From: Hormiphora californensis
Lineage: Eukaryota; Ctenophora; Tentaculata; Cydippida; Pleurobrachiidae
Assembly (NCBI GenBank): GCA_020137815.1
Contig: CM035360.1
Span: forward strand, 5,102,121 to 5,135,249
Reading direction: 5' to 3'
Length of the DNA stretch: 33,129 bases
Made by a program: the position numbers and the translations under genes. Under the pieces are notes generated by a model. The model was not told the DNA's origin, searched no databases, and worked only from the letters and a program-made list of their open reading frames with translations. Each line of letters starts with the position of its first letter. Position 1 is the stretch's first letter. This document shows, piece after piece, positions 23,532-33,129 of the stretch.

Positions 23532-26314
23532 AGGAGTACTGATATGGCAGTAGTATTATGTACCATGGTAGTACTGAGCAGTAGAACACATGGATATGAC
23601 ACATGCCTTTCGGACGATATAATTGAAAGACTGATTTATTAATAGAAGTTAGGATTTGGGTTTCTTTATACACCACATTATTGCCCGGTGACCCATCCTT
23701 TAATTTATAGTAGCCAGCTAAACAAAAACTGAGAGTTTAAATAATCTAATCAATAGTTCATTTATTATAAAATACATTCTTAACCCCTTTAAAAAACGTG
23801 TTTCATGTCTTCTGATTTACACCCCTCTTTTTGTCTGGAAACCAAAAATATATGAAGCCTGACCGGGGACGTACCTAACCCCTCTTATTACCGACCCCCC
23901 CCAAAGTTTTTTTCCTCTGATCATCATTAAAAAACCCCCCCCTTTAAAACAACAATCTAAACACGGGTTTTTTTTTTTGGGGTACTATAATTATAACCTC
24001 CCCTTTTTGCCCCGGGTTTAATATTTTCTCCTACTCTGTGAGGGCCTTCTCCAACTGGACCCGTATTAAACAAGTGTTACCGTTTACAAGGGCCTAAAAA
24101 ACTTCTTTCTTTGAGTAAGGGGAAAAGTTTTTTTTTCCCCCCTCCCCCTCGCTAAATCTTTTTCTCCTTGACCCTGCAGCATTTTATTGTTTTCGTGTCT
24201 TTGTCACACTTGTATTTAATGGCACATTTGACAAATTTAACATTACAAATTTTTTACCAACATTTTCGACTTGAAAGTATGAATAAAAAAAGGGATATAC
24301 CTTTTGCTCTTCTTAGTTTTCCACCCTGACCTAGGGGAAGAAAATTTCAAAAAAAAAAAATTTAGGCTGTGAAGAGTTGTACATTTGGAGAAAAAATCTG
24401 CACGTATTCCCTTTTCCTTTTTCCCCAAAAACAAATTTAAAGAAAGTTCTACCCCCCGGGCTGGAAAAAAGTGCAACCATCAGTTTTTTGCATTTGTCTG
24501 CTGTACGTTTGGGGCGTGTGCATTTTCTAATCGTAGAAGTTCCAAATTTGGGGCCCCAAAAAGACTTTTACGCTTTTTTTTTACATAACCGGGATTTTTT
24601 TGTCTACAAAGAGTGGAATAAATTTTGCAAAATTAAATTTTCCCCCTCGAAAGTTTCCTTGAAAATAAAACTTCTAAGCTGACTGTCTCAAATAATTTAC
24701 CTCAGAGATTTAAAAAGATTTCCCAAAAATTTAGGCCGGGCAAGGTCTTTGTAAGCCCTATTATTTAAATGACTCAGCTTTCCTATCCTATATCCACTAT
24801 ATTTATCCGGGGATCGAATAAAGGACCTGACCTAAATTGTAAAAAAACCAGCCTCGCGGTGTATGACAATCACATTTTTTAAAAACATATGCAAATACAT
24901 CAATTGAGATTGCCCACATCTTATCTTTCCTTTGGGTTTTTTCCCGTATTGGGGTATCCTACCCTTCGGCTACCCCCGGGTTTAAAACCGCAGTAAAAAC
25001 CCATTGAACTCTTTTTTAATTCCATCAAAATGTAACCTATCTGTACATTTACAAATTTTAAAACGCAAAACGACGTTTTGCCCTCCCAAATCGCCCCTAA
25101 GACAACTCCCTATTTTTTTGTATTTTAAAAAAAAACTCACCCAAATTCTTTTTTTGATATGGGCTGTCAATAAAAACCTTTCCCTTTTTTCAAAAAAACC
25201 CCAGCTGCTTTTTTCCCCCCCTTTTCCCTTTTCCCACCCTTTTTTTTTCTCCCCTTTCTCTTTCCCCCGAAATTTTCTCTCTGTGGTTTTGGGCCCCAAT
25301 TTTCTTTTTTTTTCCTTTCTTTCTTCCCCCACCCTTTTCCCCTCCCCCAACCCCCCTTTCCGTTTTTCTTCTTTTCTTCTTTTCTCCCCGCTTTTTTTTT
25401 TTTTTTGGAACAGCAGGGGGTTGGGGGTAGCCGGTGTGACCTTTTTACCCTCAGGGCCCTCCCCCTGTCTTTCTCCCCTTTTCTTATCCCCACTAGGTCA
25501 CACCTTTACAAAAAAAAATTTACAACATTNNNNNNNNNNNNNNNNNNNNNNNNNNNNNNNNNNNNNNNNNNNNNNNNNNNNNNNNNNNNNNNNNNNNNNN
25601 NNNNNNNNNNNNNNNNNNNNNNNNNNNNNTTTTTTCCCCCCGAAAATTCCCCTTTTTTGCCCTTTTAAAGTTTTTCCCCCCAACTCCCACTCTTTTTGGT
25701 TCCCCCAAAAATTTTTTTCCCCGGGTTTTCCGCAAATTTTTTGGGTTTTTTCAAAATTTATTTTTTAACCAAAGTGGGGGAAAATTATAATTTTTAAAAC
25801 AAAAGCCCCAAGTTGATTGCCCCCCCCATTTTTTTTAAAAAGGGGCTTTAAAAAATTTTTTTGGAAAAAACCCCCCCTTTTTTTTTTTTTTTTTCCCCCC
25901 CCCCTTTTCCCTTTTTTTTTTTCCCCCCCCTTTTTCCTTTTTTTACCCCCTTTCCCTCCCTATTTTTTTTTTTTTTTCCCCCTTTCCCCCCCTTTTTCCT
26001 CCTTTTTTTTTTTTTCCCCCCCCCTTTTTCCCCCCCCCCCCCCCTTTTCCTTTAACCCCCCCCCCCCCCCTTTTTTTCCCCCAAAAAACCCCCCCCTTTT
26101 TCCCCCCCCCTTTTTTTTTTTTTTTTTTTTTTCTCTCTTTTTCTCCTCTCTTTTCCCCCCCCTTTCTTTCCTTTTTTTCCCCCTTTTTTCTCCCCCTTCT
26201 CTCTCTCTCTTTCCTTTTTCTCTTCCCCCTTTTATTCTTCCTCCTCTCCCCCTTCTCCCCTTTTGTTTGGAAATTTTTAAATTTACAGATAATATTATTC
26301 ATTTCCCTACATAG
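23532..26314. other. Post-GPCR region grading into low-quality assembly with a gap
   Basis: The first 200 bp look normal and should hold the GPCR 3' UTR, though no standard AATAAA was found. From about 23760 the text becomes dominated by runs such as CCCCCCC, TTTTTTTT and AAAAAA, worsening toward the gap at 25530-25629 and beyond to 26270. Long frames here encode mostly Phe/Pro/Ser or Lys/Gly and are not credible genes. Confidence 0.8.
25530..25629. other. Assembly gap (100 N)
   Basis: Exactly 100 N, the usual placeholder for a gap of unknown size. Both flanks are homopolymer-rich. Confidence 0.99.
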
Positions 26315-26466
26315 CGGCATTGTTATGGGCGATCAAATAAAAGATCAAATAGCTACCTGTAAAGAGGGATACGATCCAGCTACTAATACATATGAGGTCC
26401 TCTACGATTGTATTTATAAGGTGCTCTGTACTTCGGCAACGGAACTCAAAGTCGGAGTAGAGACTG
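26315..26466 (+). CDS. Orphan internal exon of an unidentified gene
   Basis: A clean 152-bp island inside the low-quality zone. It has an acceptor (CCCTACATAG), one open frame of about 50 codons and a strong donor (ACTG followed by GTAAGA). The frame reads GIVMGDQIKDQIATCKEGYD, then a segment including TNTYEVLYDCIYKVLC, and ends ELKVGVETG in phase 1. Composition is that of a soluble or extracellular domain with three cysteines. I do not recognise the family. Flanking exons are probably lost in the corrupted sequence or the gap. An internal Met could be a start, but splice-like borders favour an internal exon. Confidence 0.5.
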
Positions 26467-28462
26467 GTAAGAAATTTAAAAAATCAAACCGCTTTTATTT
26501 TTTCTTAAAAAAGACAACCCTTCCCCCCGGGCCTTCTTGATATTACGCAAAATAGGGAAAAAAGGGCCTTTATTTGATTAGTGAGTCAAAACATGACATT
26601 GTTATACTCTTGTTTGCCACACATAGTGGCGTGGTCTTATATTGTGCATAATATGCATATAATTACAACCCCCATTCCATGCTGATCATCCCATGCTGAT
26701 CATCAGATTGGATATTCATTTTTTAGACGGGGGGGTTTCCCAATCATCTCAAAACACCCCTACCAATACAATAGTACCAATAAAATCATCCATTACCTAT
26801 TCATTTTCTATTTCAAAACTTTACCCCCCCCCCCCTTTATTCAGAGGTTTCCCTTTTAAGGGAATTCTGGGTTTTTAAAGAGAGGATGTTGAATGACCCC
26901 AAAATACAATCCCACCTGTTGAACACCCCTGTTTTCCGGGTTAAAGGTTTTTAAGGGGAAAAAACAAACTGCCCTTTAAAAAAGTAAAATTTAATTGGGG
27001 TTTTGGTTGGGTCAAAGAAAAATTGCAAGGGGGCTTGAAAAGAACTTTTACATTCATCCCCCATTTAAGGGTTTTGTTTTAAGGCGAAAAATTTTTGGGT
27101 GTGGAAAACTAAGTCTCATGGAAATTTCTTTTATCAAATTTTTGAAAGTGCTAAAACTAATTTACAGTTTTTGGCGGTTAAATTTAAGCCTTTTTCGAAA
27201 TAGTCCAAAAAACCAATATCTCCAGAAACCCTTTTTAAATTACATGAAATACAAAAAACTTTAGTTAGACCGCAAAATTTTTTTGGTAGTTTGTCCCCAA
27301 CAATTCGGGGGACCCAAAAAAAGGTTTTTAAAGAGGTTTAGAAAATCAATATGAAATTTCAAAACTAATTTTCAAATTTTTTGGGTGAGGAAGAGTTGTA
27401 AAATCAAAAACGTGTTTTAAAAAAAGTTTTATTGTCGGATATTGGCCAAAAGGATTCCCCAACAACAGTTTGTTTTCAAAGGGGAGAATCAAACTTTTCT
27501 ACCGGTCGTCATGCCGGGAAAAAGATCCATCTTGAAAAAGTTGGAACAAATTACCCTTTAACTCCATGGATAGCAATTCTAATCGGGCCCCGTTAATATT
27601 TAAATCCCAGAACCCAGAAGGTAAAAGTTGGAGAGAAGTTATTAATTGAATTTAAAATTTTTGGGTCAGAGAGTTTAATCCAAACATTGTCTCCACTGAG
27701 GTAACGAGGGGAAAAGGGGAAGATATTATTTAACCATCGGAAAAACCTTCCACCATGTCTTTTCAATGTTTCTTCGGGCCTCGTTAAAATTTTTCGGGGG
27801 GTGGAAGCAGAGAAGGTGAAGGTACAATTTGGGCTAGGGGTTTCACTTTCCGAACCAAGACAAAGGAAAGTCCGGGGAGTCCAAATTGGGGGGGTGCGCT
27901 TTCTAGTGGGCAAGTTTGCAAAACCCATGCTTTTCCCAACCCCCGGAACCCGTGAAAAGTCCAGTTGGGCCCCGAGTAGAAAAGGGAATAAAAAAAACCG
28001 GAAAAAAGTTGAAACAGTACCACAGTATGAAGGCAGAGTACGACCGGTTAGATAACAAGAAAAACAACGGGAAAAAGATCTGAAAATAGACTGATATTAT
28101 TAAATATATAATGATCGATCTGGGGACAGTTCAAGGTGTGAGTGTGTGATTTCGTAGTCAGAGTTTGGCGGAGTGAGGTAAAGAAACTGATATTTTTTCC
28201 AGATCTCTATCAACTTTCAACTCATTTTTCGGTCTAGTTCTTAATTCAATGGTCCCACACAACATTTTTGTTTACATCACCCAATTATGTTGGGCTTATA
28301 ATAGCTGATAATTCTACCATTTTGTTGATTCTGTGCATGTATAATTAATTGTTACAGTTGTGACACAGTGAGCAGAGCCTATAATTATCACAAACAGATT
28401 TGGAAGATTCTATGTAGAATATGTAGCATGAATATTCTGAGCAATATGTTATGCCTCTCCAG
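26467..28462. other. Low-quality assembly continuing, then normal sequence
   Basis: Homopolymer-stretched text continues to about 28070 and then becomes normal. No exon can be trusted. A 14-bp tandem pair (CCATGCTGATCATC) lies near 26677-26705. Confidence 0.6.
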
Positions 28463-28648
28463 CAACAATACAGAAAGAATCGATTCTCCGTTATTAATTC
28501 AATCCATGACTGTAGACTAATTCGAGGCTATAATATTTCATCCAATGAGAAAGGCTTCAGTTGTTCAATCTACGACAGCTGTGTTAGAAAAGCCGATTAT
28601 TTTTTACCACGTTTTGATAAGTACTGTGTGTTGTTCACCAAATGTTAA
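28463..28648 (+). CDS. Possible Cys-rich terminal exon, unidentified
   Basis: Preceded by a plausible acceptor (CTCTCCAG), the frame runs 61 codons to TAA. It is polar and contains five cysteines (HDC, FSCSIYDSC, YCVLFTKC) and one NISS glycosylation site, as in a secreted or ectodomain C-terminus. It may be the end of the same gene as the 26315-26466 exon, but the phases (1 and 0) need at least one exon between them. It converges with the minus-strand gene ending at 28762, only 113 bp away. Chance remains possible. Confidence 0.35.
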   Translation, partial: QQYRKNRFSVINSIHDCRLIRGYNISSNEKGFSCSIYDSCVRKADYFLPRFDKYCVLFTKC

Positions 28649-28673
28649 ATTTAGCAAACCACTGTGTTTCAAG

Positions 28674-28679
28674 TTTATT
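28674..28679 (-). promoter_or_regulatory. Poly(A) signal of the minus-strand membrane-protein gene
   Basis: AATAAA on the minus strand, about 85 nt after the stop at 28762. Confidence 0.55.
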
Positions 28680-28761
28680 ACAGTCAATTAAATAATTAAT
28701 AGTTAATAATTAATAGTATTCTTCACAAAGTCAGTCAATATCCAGCTAGAATATCATCACA

Positions 28762-30549
28762 TCATGACTTTGATCCACCAAACACACCTGCAAGACAGTG
28801 CTGGTGGGTGGACGTTGCAGTTTCCTCAGCTATATCATCCCACGAATCAGGATCAACAGCTGTAGACTTCCTCTTCTGCTTCTTTGTAACTTGCAGAACC
28901 TTGATGTCCCTGATGTTACTATACGGTACCTTCCCATCCTTCGGTATAAAGTTATTACAATTCAGGCCCATACTTTGGACCCTCTTTCTGTGTAGATACT
29001 CCTTGGTACTCCTCTTGAACGCCGTGTATGCCACCCCCACCGCCATCACATTTGCGTAAAGAAACACATAAAACAGAATGATAGCAATGGTCATAAGGAA
29101 CATGTCCCGTCCGTGGCAGTGATTTAGTGCCGGATATCCGTTAGGTAAGATCTTGAGACAAGGATAATCCTGCTCCCATTCCCACACCGTTCCATTACAC
29201 TCAAACAAATCTCCCTCCTCCAACTCCCAACTAGGGAACCTCTCCACCGTTAGAAAGTGCCCCAGATCGGGATGGTAATGTTTCCCTGGTTCGTGTATCT
29301 CCGTAACATTGCTAGGCACCGTCCAATACGCCCATACATGATGTCCTGCATGGGGTATAGTCACCTCAACCCTGTCCCTAATACACCACCAATCCATGTG
29401 TGAGGTACGTCTGATTATGGAGGTATCTTGTCGTGCGGGGATGGTTACAACCTCTATTTTGGTTGGAGATCCCTGTGCTTCAGCTAGCTGGCACCTCCAC
29501 CAGTTGTTTTGTACAGAGTGGGAGATGTTTAGGGAACACGCAGTCACATCCCACTCTATCTAAATGGAGGGGGGCTGGAGTTTACTGGGAAGGAAGATTG
29601 AACTGCCCTTTTCTGTGACAAACAGGGTGACTCACCCGCCCACCCGGTGAGGGTTTGAGCGACTTGTTTTGGTTACCTACCTCTCTGATATCCGGGGTAG
29701 GTTGCGGTATGCAGCCTGGTTCGGTGGATGGTTGTACGACCCCCACCATAGGTCTCTCACGGGGTGTCTCCTTCTCGTTGAGGCCACTGATCTGCAGCTG
29801 TGGGGTCATGTAAAGACTTGCACAGTAGAGCTGGATTAACTGAAGAGAGAGAGGAGGGGATATTAGGTCACGGTCAGGTTGTATAGTAAACATGTAATTC
29901 TTGCTCTGCTTTTGAGCTGAGTCAGAGATTGGCCCTTAAGGGCTTAACTTGGAAAATGGTCTGGTATGGAATTGTGAGACGAGCTGATTTGTTGTTGCTG
30001 GAGAAAGGGGGGGGGGTGGCTCTTCTGCAATCATTGAGGGGATTGAAGAGATCTCCGTCTCGACTGTATGATTGTGTGTGACCTGGTTTGTTGTTGTGTA
30101 TTGTGTGATATTGTCGAGTTGAGTTGCTATAGGGGGTCATCGAGAGCATTTGTAAAGCCTCATTATGATACAGGGGTCAGGGATCATCGCAATTACTAGT
30201 CTGATCTCACAACAACAATCTCACTCTTTACTTTGTTGTTTAAAGGGTCTCAGAGCTTCTCAGATGCGTCAACCCCTTTCATGTGACAACAACTCTTTCC
30301 CCGAATACGGATAACAAAAGCAGACCAGACTTCATGTGTCAATAATATCAATGTAATCCCCATGATTCATGAATCCCCATCTTTACCTACCTCACCAGGC
30401 TTCATAATGATCACATAATGTCTGAGGACTTCGTGGGCATCATTTGATATGATCCTCTTGTATCTCGCCCATCTATCAGACGCCACAAACCTTCCCCCAC
30501 TACCGTCAACTAGATATGATAGGAAAGAGAGAAGCAAGACACGATACAT
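28762..30549 (-). CDS. Unfamiliar type I membrane protein with Cys/Trp-rich ectodomain, 3 exons, 371 aa
   Basis: Exons in gene order: 30549-30391, 29839-29681, 29559-28762. All junctions are phase 0 with GTAGGT donors and pyrimidine-tract acceptors. The start MYRVLLLSFLSYLVDG is a good signal peptide. An in-frame ATG at 30615 would add 22 polar residues before it and cannot be excluded. The ectodomain (about 18-258) has eight cysteines (59, 96, 114, 129, 165, 227, 240, 254), enough for four disulfides, several Trp clusters (NNWWRC, DWWC, VWEWEQ) and N-glycosylation sites near 117, 190 and 228. Segments GELIQLYC and LNISHSVQNNWWRCQL resemble strands B and F of immunoglobulin-like domains, but the phase-0 introns are not those usual for Ig exons. 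One membrane span (about 259-284) is followed by a basic stop-transfer stretch and an 85-residue tail containing KKQKRK. I cannot name the family. Receptor or adhesion roles are guesses. Confidence 0.65.
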
Positions 30550-30615
30550 TTCAATTGGAGACTGTTCACTGGCACTTGCAGGTTCTAGATGAGATACATC
30601 CAAAACTGCAGTCAT

Positions 30616-31585
30616 ACCGGAACTGGCTCATTTGGTACACCTGTCAATCCATCTGCTATCTATTCAATCTATAGATAGAAGTATACTCTTGAATTCACTA
30701 GTTCAGGAAATGGTCATTGTTCAGTCATTCTACCTCAGATGCACCAGGCGTGGGTCCCAACTCCAACCAAAACACCTGCACCACAATTTCCCGCCACCGA
30801 AGTGTGACATCGCCCTGTCGCACTGGTTACCGTCACGTTTCCGTTGCGCGCGGTACACAAATTACTGAAAACAGCGCGCGGCCAGACTCTCGTGGTCCCC
30901 GCCCTCGCGCGAGAACAGCACCAAACCAGGCATCGCGCGCTACATCCAGTGCTGATTCACAGTTTATTTTCAACATGGCAATGTGACGGTATTCCAAGCA
31001 ACCTCACACGAACACCGCCACCAACCAGTTTGGCCATTGGCAGAGAACAAATAACAATTTCCTGGTTCAAAAAAAACGGGGAAAACAGTAATTTTGTCTA
31101 ACAAATAACACACACGTGCACAAAATAAGAATGTCTCGCATTGTTTTTGTTCAGTTTCAAGACAGCAGCAGGAATGGGACTCGATACTGGGCTGCCACAA
31201 TATATCACCATCATTGCAAAACAGACAGGTAGAGATCGTCTCTCTTGGGGTCCTGATACACACACAACACGGTAAACACGTACAAATAAAAACACAACAT
31301 AATTTTCAGCCCTAACTTGCTGAATTAATAGCTGTTAAATTCTTGGCCTGGGGCGCTTGCCGGCGCTGTGGTTCGTTTTTGTTAGGGTACTAAAATACAC
31401 ACGGGCCTAAAATATCTATCTCTCTCTCTTAGAGTACTGTCTCAGATGTCTTATTCGATTTGTTATTACATCTCCCGCTCCCTCCTGGACCCGGCTGTTC
31501 CTGATGGTGACCACCTCCTCCTCCCCTTGCTGCCGGGTCTTCTGAATTCGTCAGGGTGATCTTTATCACAACGTCGTCCAACGAA
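30616..31585. other. Intergenic region with a CpG-rich patch
   Basis: No supported exon. About 30840-30945 is unusually rich in CG and repeats GCGCGC several times. It lies 290-400 bp upstream of the minus-strand membrane-protein start, so it could be that gene's promoter. A short + strand frame near 31030-31090 (ITISWFKKNG) looks Ig-like but has no partner exons. Confidence 0.45.
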
Positions 31586-31800
31586 TCATATCCTCCTGAT
31601 GCACCCCCCAGTAGTAAACACAGTGCTGATAACATCTCCTATACACCGGAACAGGGATACTATCCCGTAGTAGACAACATATACTATGTAGAGGAGGACT
31701 AGGAGGACTCGTTCGATGAGGATCTCACAGACTAGACGGGCTGAGGACCGGAACTTGCCACTGCACATCGTGAATATTATCGGGTTCATTGCACTGCTCG
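31586..31800 (-). CDS. Last exon of a second class A GPCR (partial)
   Basis: After a strong acceptor (CCTCTCATTTCAG) the frame reads SSAMNPIIFTMCSGKFRSS. This is the end of TM7 with an NPxxY-type motif (Tyr replaced by Phe) and the KFR start of helix 8. The exon begins in phase 2 and ends with TGA after 70 codons. The remaining tail is odd: residues after ILIER are strongly hydrophobic (VLLVLLYIVYVVYYGIVSLF), which is unusual for a cytoplasmic tail. Upstream exons (TM1-TM6) were not found in 31803-33129 and probably lie beyond the right edge. It is not closely similar to the receptor at 18177-23531. Confidence 0.6.
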
Positions 31801-32786
31801 CTGAAATGAGAGGAAGGGGTGAGTTAGGGGGCTTGGGGGAGTTGTTATAGGGAAAGGGGATGGGAAGGAAGGGCAGTAGTCATGCTACCGAGTGGGGACT
31901 TCGTAGATTCTGTCGGGTAACTTTTAAAGAAAGTGAAGCAAGACTCTATTCTGTGATGGGGAAAAAGAAAAAGTGGTTATCCCGTTTGAATAAATTAACT
32001 TCGGGTGGTTAGGAAAAGCTCTGGTGAACTAGCTTAAAAGAGAAAGAGATGGGGAAAGAAATATGGTTAGCTGGTTAAAGGGCGTGGAAGGTTTCTACTG
32101 CTGGAAAGGTGCATGTTTTCACAAAAACTCGTGCTATAATTGTCACACATCACTGTGTTCAGTTCAGACCCCACCTCAAATCACGCCCTACAACAGTATG
32201 CTTATTATATGCTTCATTAAATGCTTGTAACACGCATGACACATGTTTTCGTGTTAAAATATTCCACTCGTATATTCCGACAGTCCAACACACGCAGTAG
32301 ACATTTCACAGGCACACTGGTTATACTGTGAACACTATCTTAGCGCCATATGGTGCCACACTATTTTGTGCCAGGAAACTTGATCACCTCCACAACACGT
32401 TACTACTTTATTCTATTCACTCCTAGACAGTAGACAGTAAACATTTCTATGCCAGACACAGCTATGGGTCATAATTCACTGACAGACATACATCTTAAGT
32501 TTATGATTTATGCAACAGGGCACACTGGGTAACACACATTTTCACACTATATTGAAATATGATTACTGTATTTTAATGACGGGAAAAGGGGCCCACTCAC
32601 TCTCAATATAATGGCTTCAAACGCAAACCCTCTTTTTGGGAGAAATACTACATTATAGTAATACTACATTATAGTAATGCATTCACTAAATACACACCCT
32701 GGCCCCACACACTTTTCACAGATCACACGTATTCACGCAACATCACATTTTAACACTACATGACGTTCATTGTTCACACTATTATA

Positions 32787-32880
32787 TGTTCACACCACAA
32801 CACACGTCACCCATGTTCACACATCACACAACATGTTCACACCACATGTTCACACCACATATTCACACCACATGTTCACA
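32787..32880. repeat. Degenerate 13-bp minisatellite
   Basis: Repeated TGTTCACACCACA units, about six, with variable spacing and one ATTCACACC variant. Confidence 0.75.
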
Positions 32881-33046
32881 CAGCTGTTACCATGGTTACT
32901 TCTTCTGCTACACGTGATATTTATCAGTGCGGGACGTGGGATTTCACAGAAACGCAGCTAGCAAAATGAGAAGAGCCGCATCACGAAATTTGGTGCACGA
33001 TAGCACCATTACAAGTGGTGTTACTGCTGAAAATACTGGAAAAACG

Positions 33047-33095
33047 GGCTCAGAAATTAGGGCTGGGGTGGGCTCAGGAATTAGGGCTGGGGTAT
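33047..33095. repeat. 24-26-bp tandem pair
   Basis: GGGCTCAG(A/G)AATTAGGGCT followed by GGGGT occurs twice in succession near the end of the window. Confidence 0.85.
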
Positions 33096-33129
33096 CTTGG
33101 ATGGGGTATTTGGGAAGATCGATAGTTTT

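Larger units (their letters stand above)
31803..33129. other. Presumed intron of the second GPCR, with small tandem repeats
   Basis: No convincing exon is visible. It contains a 17-bp tandem pair (about 32647-32680, CTACATTATAGTAATA), a degenerate TGTTCACACCACA array (about 32787-32880) and a 24-26-bp tandem pair near the right edge (about 33047-33095). Confidence 0.5.

Noticed and set aside
25004-26320. Long Phe/Pro-rich (+) and Lys/Gly-rich (-) open frames
   Set aside because: They consist of homopolymer runs and cross the N gap; sequence artefact.
30844-31101. Plus-strand frame containing ITISWFKKNG, Ig-like
   Set aside because: It stops shortly after, has no clear acceptor or continuation, and overlaps a CpG-rich patch with many chance open frames.
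30970-31263. Minus-strand Cys-rich frame containing WWRC
   Set aside because: Resembles the WWRC of the nearby membrane protein only in four residues, and has no fitting splice sites or phase.
32600-32640. Possible minus-strand mini-exon ending at GTGAGT
   Set aside because: The strong donor is real-looking, but the frame needed to join the GPCR exon has an immediate upstream stop and no receptor-like residues.

Overview
This window is nuclear DNA from an animal. Its genes are split into many short exons with GT-AG introns. It carries a class A GPCR and an SLC18-type transporter, the flanks are AT-rich with few genes, and long GA/CT microsatellites recur. Short introns (about 110-450 bp unless enlarged by repeats) and divergent family members suggest an invertebrate, possibly a non-bilaterian such as a sponge. 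The taxonomic guess is weak. The exon models were built by hand from reading frame, splice sites, intron phase and protein motifs.

Layout. 1-2062 has no recognisable gene and two long dinucleotide arrays. 2063-9682 (+) is an 11-exon gene for a 521-residue major facilitator most like SLC18B1 (vesicular polyamine transporter family). Its intron 1 holds a 3.5-kb nested foldback transposon (2159-5695) and its intron 3 holds a 562-bp element with a perfect 9-bp target duplication (6307-6868). 9683-18176 is a gene-poor stretch with microsatellites, small tandem duplications and a hairpin element. 18177-23531 (+) is a 9-exon gene for a complete 360-residue class A GPCR. It has the aminergic-type residues D3.32, W7.40 and Y7.43 but lacks the usual W6.48. 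Its intron 5 carries a 1.85-kb inverted-repeat element containing a degenerate motif about every 150 bp, and its intron 6 has three perfect TGACGTCA palindromes.

About 23760-28070 surrounds a 100-N gap and looks like poorly polished assembly with inflated and merged homopolymers. One clean orphan exon (26315-26466, +) survives inside it, and a possible Cys-rich terminal exon (28463-28648, +) follows. 28762-30549 (-) encodes an unfamiliar type I membrane protein with a signal peptide, eight ectodomain cysteines and one membrane span. 31586-31800 (-) is the last exon of a second class A GPCR (NPIIF motif); its upstream exons probably lie beyond the right edge.

Together the genes suggest amine or polyamine handling and cell-surface signalling, but adjacency alone does not show a shared pathway. 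The most unusual content is the set of foldback elements that has invaded introns of both complete genes.
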